Source: Zantedeschia hybrid cultivar (taxonomy: Eukaryota; Streptophyta; Magnoliopsida; Alismatales; Araceae). From it: a DNA stretch of 64,000 nucleotides. The translations under genes were made by a program, and so were the position numbers. Location: the NCBI GenBank assembly GCA_030544215.1, contig JARZZO010000003.1, forward strand, positions 29,206,379 through 29,270,378, written 5' to 3'. Under the pieces are notes generated by a model that saw only the letters and a list, made by a program, of their open reading frames with translations, had not been told where the DNA came from and did no database searches. Shown here one piece after another: positions 1-14,700 of this stretch (position 1 is the first letter of the stretch; each line of letters begins with the position of its first letter).

Positions 1-625
1 CCTCCCCCAACAAATGTCATGACCACTCTTCCTATTCTCTCCACTCCCTCTCTAGAAAAAGCGACTTCTGATGGAATAAAGCCTTTTGAGGAATCCTTTA
101 GGCACCCTAAGATAGAGAAGTAAATAGGTAAGCTGTCCAAAACTGAGTTACACAGCACCATCCTTCCTCCATAAGAAAGGAGTCTACCCTTCCACCCTGC
201 CAGCCTATCCTCAAAGCGTTGTACCACCGTCTGCCACTCTTGGCTTTTGATCTTCCTTAAAGAAAGAGGAAGACCCAAGTAAGTGATGGGGAATTCTGCA
301 ATCTGGCATCCCAAAATCAGTACTGCCCTCCTAAGAGACACATCGTCCAACTTTATTCTGAGAAGCCGACTCTTATGAAAGTTCATCCTTAATCCTGACA
401 CCTCATCCAGCCACTCAAGGATAAGCCTAGCCCTAAAAGGCTGTTCTTCCCCCTCTGAGAAGAATAGGATTGTGTCATCCGCTACTGTAAGTGAGTGACC
501 TGACTCGACTGTGAGGATACTCTGAACCCCACGATCAAAGAAGCTGCCACTGCCCGTTCCCACATCTTGCTGAGGATATGGGTTAACGAAACAAACAGGA
601 AAGGAGAGACACCAAACCTTTTTTA
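1..625 (-). pseudogene. LINE reverse transcriptase fragment
   Basis: Reading the minus strand from about 625 gives HILSKMWERAVAASLIVGFR and then, after a one-base loss in place of the usual FADD codons, ADDTILFSEGEEQPFRAR, WLDEVSGLRMNFHKSRLL, ITYLGLPLS and GRLLSYGGRMVLCNSVLDSL. This is the core and thumb of a plant L1-type LINE RT, with the ADD catalytic pair. The long open part runs off position 1. It sits in an intron of the synthetase gene, in the same orientation. Confidence 0.85.
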
Positions 626-1150
626 TTTTGGGAAGAGCTATTTCACTTACAGCTGGAGAAAATTGTTGTAACTAGTGAAAGAACAGTCATTCTGACTGAC
701 GAAGGAACAACAAGTTTACGGTCTCATTCTCTTATGTATCAATGACTCAGTGTTGCCTTGTGGCTTTCTCTCTCGTACAATCGTTTCTTTGGTAATTCTT
801 CTCTTTCCATTTCACCTTCTTCCCTGAATGATTGACACCAAAGCTTCATGAAAATTCCTTCTCCCCCCTTTGCTTCTTGTATATTCAAGTTTGAAGGTAG
901 CATAAAGGAGAATATATCACTACAGATAGTCACGCAATCCTAAAACTACAACCTCTTAGTATTTAGGTTCTGCTTTTCAAAGAGCTGGGGACATTGATCG
1001 AGATGATGATAATATATTTAAAATAGGTTGGACAAGATGGAGAGCAGTACATGGGTAATGTATGATCTTCGAGTGCCTTTAAGGCCTAAATGAGAATTGT
1101 ATCACACATAGTGTCGGGTAGTTACAAAAGGGATGGTGTAGCAGCATTAG
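626..1150. other. Intron sequence, nothing recognised
   Basis: AT-rich DNA between the two LINE pieces. The short open frames here have no recognisable motif. Confidence 0.5.
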
Positions 1151-1189
1151 GACTCTGAAGGTCAAAATTAATAATGTGGATAGTGAAGA

Positions 1190-1425
1190 AACCTTTGTGT
1201 TACTCATATTGACACAAGATAACTAAAGTTGAGATGGTCTGGGCATACAAGCATTGGCTAGAGACCTCAATAATCAAGAGAGTAGCTAGAAACCAAATCA
1301 AAGGAAGACCTGAGAAAACCTGGATAGAAGTGGTGCTAGAAGATCTAAAAGAGCTCTCTATAGTGGAAGATTGGGCACTTGATAGAAACCTAGGAAAAAG
1401 TAAGAATGAAGTTATTGTTCCTAAA
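1190..1425 (+). pseudogene. C-terminal tail of a LINE polyprotein
   Basis: The plus strand encodes a degenerate version of the tail seen at the end of many plant LINE polyproteins: KGRPEKTWIEVVLEDLKEL and EDWALDRN (commonly GRPKKTW...DLKAL...ALDR). It is in the opposite orientation to the RT fragment at 1-625, so it comes from a different copy. Confidence 0.6.
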
Positions 1426-2570
1426 TCTAAAGTGCAGTACTTCTCTATTCTCATAATTTTATTTTTAGTTTGTATTATAGTTTTATTATTTAATTTTTCA
1501 TATTTTATATTTTTCCAACTTTTACTGATTGCTCATTTCTCTCCCAATCATATTTCTAAATCTGATTCTTGAAATGTAACTTCATATCATTCTTTAGCGG
1601 TTATTATTGTACATATATTTATTATTTTTCCATTTGTCTTAGTTTATATTGGTTTTCCATACATCTTGCGGATGAACCTTAAATTATGCCACAGTATATA
1701 TCTTACCGCGTCAACTAGGAACAACCAGAAACAACTTACCACAGCAAAAGCAGAACTCAGGACCAACTTGTGTTCCTTTTATGGCTGAGTTTAGGAGTGG
1801 TAAGCTGGTTTCAGTGGGGTGCACTAACCTTTCATCTCTGCTGGGCCGGCCTTGTTCATAACTAGTATACAGTGTCTTGGTGTGGCTAGGAAGTGCACTT
1901 TTCTTGGGGGATGTATATTTGGTGGCTGATCTTTTAGAGTTTTTCCATTCTTTGGGGAGTGGCTCTTGTATAGAGGGTTATCCTCTTGGGTGAGACTCAT
2001 ATATTTGGTGGTCGGTTTTTTTTAAGGGTTCTCTTTTTGGGTGAACCTTGTGTATTTGGTGGCTGATTGTTCTTTGGTCATAAGGGTACACTTCTTCCAT
2101 CAAACTTGTACACCTTCCTTTTATTTAATGAACATGGGGTACTATCCACAAAAAAAGCAACAGTAGGAAACCCGGTACTATCTATAAGGTGGCCCTCCCT
2201 TACATTACTTGTTAACTAATCTTTGTTAGGGTTATGGCTAAATATATGGGTGGTTACATCAGGTCTGCTACCAGTCAGAAAACCAATAATCACATCCAAT
2301 TCCTTGGGACACAGGTCACACAGGTCCTAAGCTGACCACATATCAATGGAAATAGCTTACAATGATGATCATGATGATCATCATAATCTTTGTTGAACCT
2401 TGGGCTTTTCTCTTTAGTTGGATAATGTGTCTATACCACATCAGAAACTCAGGAAAGTTTATTTATCTTGGTAGTGTCTATATTCTACTTGAGTTTTCTC
2501 AAGCTTTAATTATGGGTTAAAAAAAGAGAGATCGCTACATGACATAACAATATAACGACATAAAACACAC
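1426..2570. other. Intron, low-complexity and degenerate repeats
   Basis: T-rich sequence with three loose copies of a TATTTGGTGGCTGAT-like phrase (about 1915, 2000 and 2055) before a short A run near 2150. This may be the 3' untranslated part of the preceding LINE. No synthetase exon is visible. Confidence 0.35.
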
Positions 2571-2780
2571 CTTAAGCAAGGAGCATAGGCTTCTCATATG
2601 GTTATCTTGGGCATTCATATATTCAATAAACGCTTCACCAGCAACAGCTTCAATACGCCTGATTCCAGATGCAATGCCCTGTTCTGAAATTATTTTGAAT
2701 CCTCGTATTTCACATGTGTTAGTGACATGTGTCCCACCACAAAGTTCCATTGACACACCAGGAACCTCCACTACTCTTAC
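2571..2780 (-). CDS. EMB86: AlaRS exon: editing domain CxxxH
   Basis: Encodes VRVVEVPGVSMELCGGTHV with the Cys and His that complete the editing-site zinc ligands, then IISEQGIASGIRRIEAVAGE. It ends CSLLK at donor AAG|GTGTGT. The following exons are not found in 1-2570, so they are expected to the left of the window. Confidence 0.93.
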
Positions 2781-5700
2781 CTACAAATTTACAGACAGAA
2801 GTGAATAAAATGGTTAAAAGGAGATGTCTGAAACACCTTAGGATGTCAGACAAGAAAGATTCACAAAATGACAAAAATAATCCTGTAAAAAGAGAGGACA
2901 GAAAAAGTAATCTTCACTAAATTATAGTGATTAGAAATTATTAAAAAGCTAAGCGTTCTCTCATCTATGGATGGGAAAGCTTTCTGAGAAAACAGTTGAC
3001 AGCCTGGACATTTTTTTTAATATCCTTACAAAGGTTGCAATCTGACAAAAAATCAATCAGATCTGACAAAAAATCTGTCCATTGTATTATTTTTCTCCAA
3101 AAAATCAAAGAGCAATATTTGCCGTCAATGTATGAGTGGAGACTGATTGTTGTTTGGAAACAAAAGACACAAGTGTGCAATTATGATTCAACTCTGGATT
3201 CATGTAGCAGAAAGGAAATAGCTACAAATGCAACTGAAGAAAGATCACGTTATGCAGTTTAAATGCAAAGACAAGGAAGTAGTGATCAAAAGAGAAACAG
3301 CTTGCGGTGAACTAAACAGAAATGCAAGCCATCATTTGGCTCCTTTTAGTCTGCCAGAAAAATCAACATAAACGTGCAAAAAAATCAATAGGGTTACAGC
3401 TGCTTGGAAATAAAGTGTTCAACACAAATAGAGATAAGCCACATTAACACGTAAGAAAACCAGTAAGATTACAGCTTCAATCATTTTATTTGAGGATGTT
3501 TATAACTTTATATACACTTCAAAAGGGTGGAAAGTAAACTTCTGTGACATTTTCTTCCATGCTTTAGTATAATCATCATTGAATATAAACATGCAAAAGA
3601 AATGCAATACCTGTTCCCCATACTTTTCACCAAACATTGCAATCGCACCAGCTTCCTTGGCAGCTGACAGAGGCATCACTTTTGTTTCAAGGTGTGTTGC
3701 ATCACCAATCCATCTATTGATCAACATTTCAATTTCAACTATCTCATTCTCTGACAATGGGCGACGAAAATTGAAATCAAATCGAAGGCGATCAAAGGCT
3801 ACCAGAGAACCAGCTTGTGATGTTTCTTGGCCAATAACCCTCTTAAGTGCAGATTGCAGAAGATGTGTAGCAGTATGATGAACCTACAAAAGAAGTAAAT
3901 AGAAATATAGTTATTAAATTAAAAAATTAACATTTCATTCATGCATTGAATTTGTTAACCAACTAAACTATAATTGCATTGATTAGCCCTACAAGTAGGA
4001 AAATAAAGAACCAACAAAAGTGATTTCAATACATAAATTACCAAAAAAGTGAAAATAAGCACTAGTATAAGCAGAACTCTTTTCCTTCACTCCATCTGAA
4101 ACACACTTGGCAGTCAAAACCACACAACAATTTAGTTATCAGGTGACCTCATTTCCCATTTTCCCCTTCAATTGCTTAAGATGTAGAGTTAGGTATGTGT
4201 TCAGAGTTCAGCGTGTGCTGTTGAGCATCTAGCATGCTTTGGTGTTGATGTAATGTGAGTACAGATCAACAAATTTCTTCTTCAATTCTATACTGAATTC
4301 CACATCATCATATTTTATGCTTTCTACAACATGCTGTTTCATTTATTTTGAATGGAAAACTGAGAACATTCCGCAGAATTCATATGTTTAAAAGTTGCCT
4401 CTGGAATTGACATGAATATATGGAAATAAAGCCTACCAAAAAGACTTCCTAAAAACCATGAATTGTGATCAACTTTGGTTGAGGTATTCTTTTCATCTGT
4501 TGCTATAGTTCAAAGTCGATCTGATGATGTCGTGGTGAGGACAGTTCAAATAGATTAGACATAGCCAGACATGCAATTAAGGATTTAAAGGGGATAAGGA
4601 CACAGATGTGATTTCTAAGTGAATTGGTTGACTAGCATCAAATCCTTAAAACGTGTCTATGAACATCTAGATTGTACTAATCAGACTAAATGCAGAATGC
4701 ATGTAAAGATTATCACAGAATCAGACTACTAGTGTGGGATTGCCAAACAAAATGTCGTAAGGGATTATGATGATGCTCACTGAGTAGGTCATACCTTAGC
4801 CCGCTGCCTCAAATTTGCATCAACAGCAGCATCCACCTCAACACCGACCTCTATTCTTCCTTCTCTAATGGTACCCTTGTGAACAAAGATATTCCCTAGA
4901 GATTTTTTGACATCTTTGATTTCCACAATGGTTTGATGTTTACCTTCAGATTGTAGCGCATATAAAAAGCCATTGTCTCCTATTTGACCTCCAGATTCAG
5001 CATAAAAAGGTGTTCTATCCAGCAAAATTTCAACATCAGTACCTTCAGACACCTGAGATACTGGGTTACCATTCACCAGCATTCCCTTCACTGTTGCACT
5101 TGAAGAAAGGGTATCATATCCTAAAAATTCAGTGTCAGGAACAGTCCTTGTGAGTTCCATTTCACTTCCAACTGAAAGTTTAATAACATTGTGAGCAGCC
5201 TGGGATTGACGCCTTTGATTTTCCATTTCAATGTCAAAACCCTCCATGTCTACACTTACACCTCTCTCTTCAGCAACCTCAATTGTTGTTTCTACTGGGA
5301 ATCCAAATGTATCATATAGAAGAAAAGCATCCTTTCCTGACAGACAAGGCTTGTGAGTATTCCCTTTATCCTGGGCTACTGACAATGCATTATCCAGCAA
5401 CTGATCCAGTAGTTTTTCTCCCCTCTCCAAAGTCTGAACAAACCGCAACTCTTCTCTCTTCAGTTCCTCAAGAATACGGGGCTTATTAGCTTTTACTTCT
5501 GGGTTTATGTGAGTGCTCAATTCTAAAACTGCCTCTGCAAGTATTGGCAAAAATGGTGCTTCAGGATTTCCATTACCATCACCCTTTATACCTAGCAATC
5601 TGCCTGTACGTACGACCCTTCGGATAAGCCTTCGGACGACGTAACCTCTGCCTATATTTGATGGATACACGCCATCCGATATTAGAAAAACAACTGCACG

Positions 5701-8700
5701 CATGTGGTCTCCAATAATCTGAAAGATGATAATATAACCATACAAAGGAATATAAAACAGCCACCTATCTGCTCTAAGAAGAAAGGTGATAGTTCAGAAT
5801 AAAATGGCAAATAACAAACTCGGAATGGGAATTATTTAGTGAAAACATACTTTCAGATTAGTCTTTGTAACATCATCAGCTTCAGCATATGAAACCAGGG
5901 CCAACTCTGAAGCTTTATCTATAATGGGAAAAATCAGGTCTGTTTCATAGTTGTTTGGAACCTGCAGCGGTTAAACATATTGAAGCATAGTAAGATCGAA
6001 AGGATGAAATGTGTCCTCAACTAATATACATGAGAGTTGAAATAACCTTTTCACTACAGTTTACAGGTTCAAAAGCTTTAGAAACATAGAGACAAATGGA
6101 GTTATAATGGAGCAGCTTTACGCAAACCAAGAAACGAAGTCACTAATGCATGAAGCTTAAGGTTATGTTTCCTCTACTGATTCCATTCTTTATCAAATAA
6201 TACAACTTAACAAGGATGATGTGATGTGTGATGACAAGGATGGCATGGCTATATGGAGAAGAGCCCACATCTGATATCAGTTGCCACAAGAGGTGCTGGT
6301 CCTGCCAGATCTCGAAGCAGCAGGAGGAGAAATGAGAGGGGAAGAGAGAAGACAGAAAGGACGAGAACGAAGACGAGGATGGGGTTAGAGGGAAACTGTG
6401 GCAATGCCAGAAGAAGCTGTAGGATACCATTTGCTTTCCCTTGTTCTTTTACTTTTTCTTTCCCATTTCCTCCCACATGCTCTTTTCCTCTTTCTTTCTT
6501 TCTCTTCTCTCCTCTTTCTTTTCTTTTCCCTCTTTTGTTCCAGATCATCTGGAATTGGCCGGGCCAGACCAACCAGAAGATCACCAACCTGATTAACCTT
6601 AAAGAACTCATAAAAACAGAAGAAAAAGTGCATACATGAAACAATTGCCAAATATAAAAAGCAGTGAAAGAACAGCTTCAGCATATCTATTTTACCTTCT
6701 GAAGGATCTGGGCCATGCGCTCAAGGCCCATTCCTGTGTCTATATTCTTTTCTTTTAAGGGTTCAAGAGATCCATCATCCTTCTTATTATATTCCATGAA
6801 AACCAGGTTGTAGAACTCTATAAACCTATCACCATCCCCCAAATCCTGCAAGAGTTTTTCAAGAAGCATTTAGCATTGTTTTGGTCCACGAAAAAGGAAA
6901 AAATCAAAGATTTTTGTAAAAACTTAACCAAGTACATACAGCATCTGAATAGCCCCTCTCTGGATGGAAATCATAATATATCTCAGAGCATGGGCCACAA
7001 GGGCCAGTGGCTCCACTTGTCCAAAAGTTATCATCCTCACCCATCCTCTTTATTCTTTCTCTGGGAACACCCACCTGATTTATCAAACACAAATGGATCA
7101 ATTCCATCAAAAAGTTGGTAAAAAAAAAATCCAAACTTTAATTAAAACTTGGCACATGAACAAGTGGATGCTATGCTTAGATTCAACATAAATCTACTGG
7201 AGACCTACAAGGAAAATTTTGCATAAATATGTAAAGGACGAAGGAAACGAAAACAGAGAAGAGACCAAGAAACATAGACAAAGGCTGATCATACAAGCTG
7301 CTCCCTCTTTTCTTCCATGTGGACTAAACATCCATAGTTATCTAGCACCGGGAGAGAGAGGAGACATTTTTGACAAAGCTCGGGAGTTTTAACTTCAGTG
7401 ACATCGAAAACAGGAGCAAATGAAAAAGTGGGTTTCCCTCTCATGGATCTGCAGCATTGCAGGTTCTTCCTGATAAATTAAATGAACATGAAGATTACTC
7501 ATCCTTCTCATTTTCCATCACAAACACTCTTCTTAATCAATGTTATGTCTGATTGACTATCATACTTTGTTACACAAGATTTCTACACCTATAGCTGATT
7601 TTTGCATCTCAAAGCCAAAAATTTTGCTATAAATGAATTACATATGCTAGATAGTTGCCATTCAGATGAGCCTGATGGAAAGTCTCTTGGCGTGAGAACA
7701 AGGTACAACGAAGACAATCATGAAGATTGAATCCTCTGGGAATGTGGACATTCTTTTCATGCCATAATGTCATTAATGTGCCCAAAAGCACCAATTTCTA
7801 CTGAAGAAAATCTATGGGTCACAGACAGATTATCTTAATGAATTATAAGCTTCAGTCCACTAAGGAGGAGCTGTTAAGATTTAGAAATATGTTTTAAGTT
7901 TGTGAAATGCTAAATGTTCTGTTTCATGTTCTGGTGTTCCACAATGGCCCCTTAGAGGATGGGTGTCAGTTGACAGACACCCAGAGATTTTTTTCAAATT
8001 ATGTGACTTCCAAAAAAAATTCAGACTATGTCATGCAGATTTGTTCTCAAGTGGTGGGACAACAGGTTGATGGGGGCATGGGTATTGGTACCAGCAAGGA
8101 CAGCAGTACTGGTACAGGTGGGTACCGATATCATTACGTACAGGTATCGGTATTGGGCATAACGGTCCGACACTGGCCCAATACCGGCCAATAAAAGTTT
8201 TTTTTTTTTTTAAATGCAAATGAGTGGTATCGGACTAACCCCATGTATCATATCGGTACCCACCGATTTGTATCGGCCGATACAGCCAACCATGGGTACC
8301 AGATAGACTGAATGTAGCATGAGGACACACGAGTGTATCAAAATCAGACATAAATAGAAGTGGATGCACGTGAACAAAGATAATCAACCCGCTTTTGATT
8401 TTTGAAAGCTGGCAAGGAACTTTTGGTTGAATGAATTTTTCTATGGGTGAATTGGATCAGAAAATGTTCCTGGGATTCAGGCTGAGCTCGCTGGGAGGTG
8501 AAAATGAAGAGATCATTGACTCGCTCCTAAAGTTTGATGGCATTTCCGTGAACAATATGATTTAGTAGTTTTCCTGATGAAGAATGACAGTTCTAGTAGC
8601 TTGTCTGCTCAAGTCACTTTGCAATTTCATTTTCTAAGGGGTTGCATTTCCTCATGGCTATATTGCACCTTTCATCTTGTCTGCACCCCGGTTTGCTTAG

Positions 8701-11700
8701 CCACAAACTTGCCTTATAATGCAGAAACATTGTCCAAACCAACATGGACAGAAATGGTGAGGGGTGAGTTCAGCTGCCCCAATCTCCCCACGATTTGCAC
8801 AGCGCCAGCCAAAGTTATTCATGATGCCAGTAAAAGATCATTTAAGCTATTGAAACTCAGATGTTTTGGCAACTAGTTGCTTAGTGCATCCTAGTTTGTG
8901 ATAGACATTGGCCTTTTTGCTTCTCTTACCAGTCAGTAGCCACTTCACTGTTGTTTAAACAAAACCTTGAAACAAGTTTTCTTGGATGTCTATTTTATTT
9001 AGAAAAGTGTTTTCTAAGATGCGACTATGCCCAATGTATGTCCAGGCTTATCTGATCTTGCTCTTTGAGACTGATCCAATCCTAGCCTGATAGAAGGTCC
9101 CGTTCAGTCTTAGGGTTTGACTTTGAATATTAACTAAAAGTAGAGTGGCCCAGAAGTTCTAAGTTGAAGTTGGTTAAGGGTCAGAGTCTTCCTCTTGATG
9201 CTAGAGATACCAACAGAAAACTTGTAATTGGACCATCTATGAGTTGGTCAAGCACTGGGAGTCTGGGTGTCATTATATGTGAGGTCAAAGATAGGGGTCC
9301 GAAATTCTTCACAGAATTTTTGTCAGAGCACATGTACATTAACTTCAACCTATTTCCTTGGTTTAGTTCATAGAGCTGCAGAGGAACATAGATGAGGGTA
9401 CCACTTGATTTGGAGATGGACTATGGTTTTGTTAGTTTGTGTACCCTGCATTCCTTTTCCCTGTTTGTCGGATGATAAATACATACATACACGTACATAT
9501 ATAATGTGCAAATACAGGTGCCACACATCATGCAGTTCCATCAGGTGCCCAAGCTTAGGCCATCTGCGTTAGTGCATGATGATGTTTATCCTATTTCATT
9601 CCACTATCAAAGTTTGTCCAACACTGCAGTAAGCGTACACAGATCAAAGCAGCGGTCAGCAGCAATGATACACAACTAATGATCAAACATAAATATTGAT
9701 ACTACAGATGGACAAGTTGCAATTTTAATAATGGATGACACGGTGTAACATGGACAGTCATATGAAGAAAATAGCACCATCTCAGTGTTTGGGGGAGGGG
9801 GGAATAGCACATAATGTGGACTGACTCCTTACAGGCACAACTTGTAATTATTCGTGTTTAGGCATGATATCTGTTCAGTTCGAGCACATAGATGGACAAG
9901 TTCAAAGGAGACGTGCATATAAAATATGCAGTGTATGTGTACATCAATCTTATGCACCGGACCAGTAAATGTAATGCCACCTTGCACCATGCACAAACTC
10001 AGGGCATCTCTAACCTATTGTGTTCAAATGCTTTTGCACAATCTTCTAATCCTTTGCTCTTCTCCCAAAAAGCAATAAGTGAAAAAGAAAAACCAGTCTG
10101 ATAGCTGTGAGGATATGCCCTTAAGAATAGATTATGGACAGGGAAAAATAAGGACAACAGATGCTTCTTGATGAACAGTGAATGATTATTCTGCATTCCC
10201 CGAGAAGGAACACATTGGTATATACTGATGTTTGGACTGTGTTGACTGTAAAGACAATGCTACAACATATGTAAAAATAAGAATCGATATCCAACAAGAA
10301 TGGGATTCACCTCATCATGCCATATAGAATAGGCCTCATTGTCTTCCCTGAAAACACTAACCCATAGACGGTCAGGTGGCAATCCAAATCTGAAACAACA
10401 TCACACAGAATTAGATAGACATAGAGACATGGTGTGAGATTAGGATTGGAATTGTGATGGGAACATCAAACCATGAAAGAGCTATTAAAAGAGAGGCTAA
10501 ATAAGGACTATCTGTTAACCATGAAATTCTGGAAATACACAAAAGATAATGCTCAAGAAATCAAAGTAAGGCAATGTCCAAGAAACAAGAAAACAAACAA
10601 GATATGAATTTCAAACCAAAAAGAGAAAGAATAATGTAATGGAAAAACACCAATTCCAGAGCAATAAACCAAATGAGCATTGCAGTCAACATGACTTTGA
10701 CCAAGAAAGTACAAGCCGTGTCTTCCAAAGAAACTCGATAAAGCAAAGAGCATGAACCTATCTAAATGATAGGTATTTTTTCAAGGACGTACAAATGCTT
10801 ATCTTTAAAATTATCAAGGATTAATAACCATCTCTGTATCACCCATATGATTGCAAGATCAGACTTAAGTTACAGTACAGTAGTACATCTCATCTATGCT
10901 TATTCCAAATGTGGCCACACCCAAGAGGCACAGCATAGTATCAAACTTTTTATATGGTCCAAAAATAAAATTTTGATTTCTTTCGGAGCTATTCCATAGC
11001 AATATATTCATTGGTAGTCATTCTACGGCTCATATCAATTACAATGTCAATGATCAGAGAACACTGCATCCTTGGCAGCATTTTCACGTGTAAGTAAACT
11101 ATCATACAAACCAAATCAATCAAAATAGTAGTACAATAAAAGAATAACTAACAAGACAAATCAGATTATGAAACTGAGGAAAATCAGAAGTTCTAGAGGA
11201 GAGTTTGGACCATCATAAAGCCTGTGGAAACATTATTCAAAATGTTTTTTTCCACACTTCTAACATTCAAAATTCTGTTGTAAATTTCCCTGTTGAATAT
11301 TTGCTTTTCATCTTGGCGGAAGGAGTGGTTTTCTAGATCCACTGTAGCAGTACAATAGTTAGTTCCACACAAGGTCTCTCTCGAAATGTGTGATGCATCT
11401 AATGACTCATCTTTTATTGTCATGTCTCTCAGTATCTATGCTTCTTTCACCATCATTTTCCTTGTAATTAAGTTCAAGTCACATTTCAAATTCCATGTAT
11501 CATTGGTTTCCAGTTTTTTCATTCTCTTTCAAGCTATCAGTACTTTTAATCAAACCTCAACTGTATTAAAAAAGTTCTGATGCATTATTGGAACTATATT
11601 TACTTTAGTTTGACTGGTATCCTCAGCTCAATGTTACAAATAGTTTGTTACCATCAATGGTACAACAATGGTCAATGCTACATCCTTGTAGCAATTTAAG

Positions 11701-14700
11701 GGTAAGAAACTACAGCATTTCACAGGGTGTGTGTGTGTGTGTTTCAATTAGAAACTTTGTTGAAGCTATCTTGCTCACTGACAGAGTTTAACTTCTATTC
11801 CAGAAAAACCTGGGCTTTACAGTAATTTTCATCAAACCTTGAAGACCACAATAACAGCTTACATAGCAAGCAACCCCAGTTTCATCATTAATTGTATAGC
11901 ACTTTAACATGCTATGACCCTTTTGTCCCCTTAGAATCTGTAACAATCACAAACCATATCCTCATCTAGCAGAAACCTAGTATTCACAACATCCTAACCT
12001 GATCCATTGGTAACAGCCGCTACCAGTACAACAGCACCACAAAAAGATTTACCACAATGGCTCCTTCTGAGTGACTAGAACCACTAATTTTATTGCCAAC
12101 GACAACAGAATAATCAAAACTTCTGTTTGTAACTTCACCAGAGACCTCTCACACCTGGTATAATTGTGACACAACACGTCATACATATGAAATCTCTCAT
12201 TCATGATTGTTGCATGTTAGCATCAAATGCTCTGCAGTAAGTTGGGATATGAATCATACTCTATCATCAACTTTTTACAACAGTAAGTTCACAAAATGTA
12301 GACTGCTTTACTAGTTTTCCTCAAATGATGTTCTGGAGCATATAAAGCATCTTGGTCTGTTGACATCAATTCTAAGCCTAAGCCAATATTGAGACTCATG
12401 TAGTTAAAAAAATATATATGACATAAATTTTCTAGAAGGGCACTTAAGCCTGGTCAATATAAAATTGTACTCTGTTGCATTAAATTGAATGTCACGAAAA
12501 CTTAAAAGAAATTTATTGTGTACTAAGAGAATAATGAGTAAAATCATTAGAACAGTCTCACTTTTCTTCTTTCATGTTTTAACTGACCAGGGAGCCAAAG
12601 AGGCACCAAATTGTACCAAGGGACGCCAGGACAAGAACCCTTTTCAACATGCTAAATCCTAGGTGCATTGGCCTTCTTTGAATATTTGATTCCTCGTCAT
12701 CTAGGTGACACTGTGTAAACAACAATTTTGGAAGATTCTTTGGTTTCACGATGGTGAGGAACGAAAGGAATATCATGTGTTCATTAAGGAGTCGTCTGTA
12801 AGGAGGAATCTTGAGCCAAGAATTTGAGAGGACTGAACGTTGCTCTTCTCTATGAAGTGATTTAGATGTTAGATAGAAAAGGTCCTGGGTTGGGTGATTA
12901 GTGACTGCTAGCTGCCCAAATTCAGATGAGAACTGATCCTTCCTGGATGGGCAGATAAGGATGTTGGAGGAGGCACTGAATTTTATGTAGAGAGCCCATT
13001 CTAGCAAACTGGTTTGCAGTCCCACGCAAGGATGAAGGGATCAAAATCGGGCCCTGGATTGGTCAAGCCAAAACTGACCCAGTTGGTTGAAACTGATCTA
13101 ATCCTGTTTGACCTGCCCAATCCTGAAACAGGTTGGCATGGATCGGGCCAATCAGCCCAAATCTTAGCCCTCTCCTTAGTATAGAAATCCCAGAAAATAT
13201 GAAAAAATGAAAAATGGCATTTTAACATGAAATAATGTCTTTGAAATATTCTAAATAATGCAATATGACTATCGCTCACTCATCATCAACAGTACCAATT
13301 AAGAAAAGCTACCTAACTCTAAGGAACTCTCTAAATCTTTCTAGGGCCATGGTTGGCAGTATCGGCCAATACCGACAAGTATCGGCTGATGTGTATCGGT
13401 ATCGGTGGGTACCGATACGATACCTGGCGTTAGCCCGATACCACTCATTTGCATTAAAAAAAATTACAAGGAACATTTATTGACTGCTACTGGGCTGAAA
13501 TGCGCTGATACCAGGTTGATACGCCCAATCCCGACATTGACATGTATCGATAGGTACCCACACGTACCAGTACCAATACTACTACTGCCATCCTTGTTTC
13601 TGGCTGGGAGGTTGAACAAGAGGATGCCTTTGTGTACATCTAAACATATTCACAAATGGTGGCATGTGCACAACATTAAAGTGTATTTCAAACACAAGAA
13701 AGAAAGCTCTGCACATCTCAATAATTTCATCCATAGCTAGAATTGAAGCTAGAGTTGGAGTTGGAGTTATGAGTACTTGACGTCCAGTAGAAGCTGGGGC
13801 TGCTTTACTACTACCCCACATACTCCTGCCAAATGTTCCGCAAATCGAGGGGTATCACTAATTAAATGCTCACAATGCATCAATGATTTCTCCAACTTCT
13901 CGGCATTGTGTATCTATGCCCTCATGCATCATGCTATCTATTAGGTGATCTTACAAAACTATGTAATATTTTACACAAGACAAATTCTGCAATCACCTCA
14001 AATTGAATGACAAATCCAATGAGATCCACATGTGCTTATTTGTAGCCAAAAGGAGAATTTTGACAACTTCATTAAGGCATGATGCACTCTTGTAGGCACA
14101 AAGAAGTAGGTGCAAACATGTAGTATCTTGAATTTCAAGCCTTAAATGCTCGTCATAGAGAGGTTCTCGAACACCACAAGAGAAGAATGGGAGAGGAGGC
14201 TAGAGGCACTTATGATGCCTTAGGAGTTGCCAATGGGGTCCTTATAAGCCCCTGCGGGCCCTATTAGCCAATGTTGGCCAGTTGGAAATGGCCAGCAAGG
14301 ATTAGTTGCATCTCTAATAGATAGTTTGACTAGCCGTTGGAGTCTGGATCACCCAATCAAACTAATTTAGAGCTAAGGATGAGAAAGGCAGGCTAGGATC
14401 AAAAAATGGCCCAACAAAACCTGACATAGATCAACTGATCCGTGCCGAGTTTTGAACCTTGTATATGCTCACTGTAGCGGTCAGAAAATGGTCAGGCGAT
14501 AGTGACCGTCCGATCCAATCTCTGGCTACTTGATAGAATTTGTAGAAGATGGAACTCCCAAGGTTAGAGCCTACAAGGGAAAGAGAGGATGTCAAAGGCC
14601 CCTCCATTCTCGTGGGGGGTTAAACCCTCCGATGCCTAAGTCGGATCCCTTGAAAGAGGTGAAGGCTAGGGAATTTTTTGGAGTAGAGTGGTTTTGAGCA

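Noticed and set aside
6249..6684. Basic and hydrophobic overlapping frames
   Set aside because: Come from a purine/pyrimidine-rich intron tract; not conserved-looking and inside an intron of the synthetase.
12579..13025. 148-codon minus-strand open frame
   Set aside because: No family motif, no splice context with the synthetase exons, composition like the surrounding intron; the plus strand here is equally uninformative.
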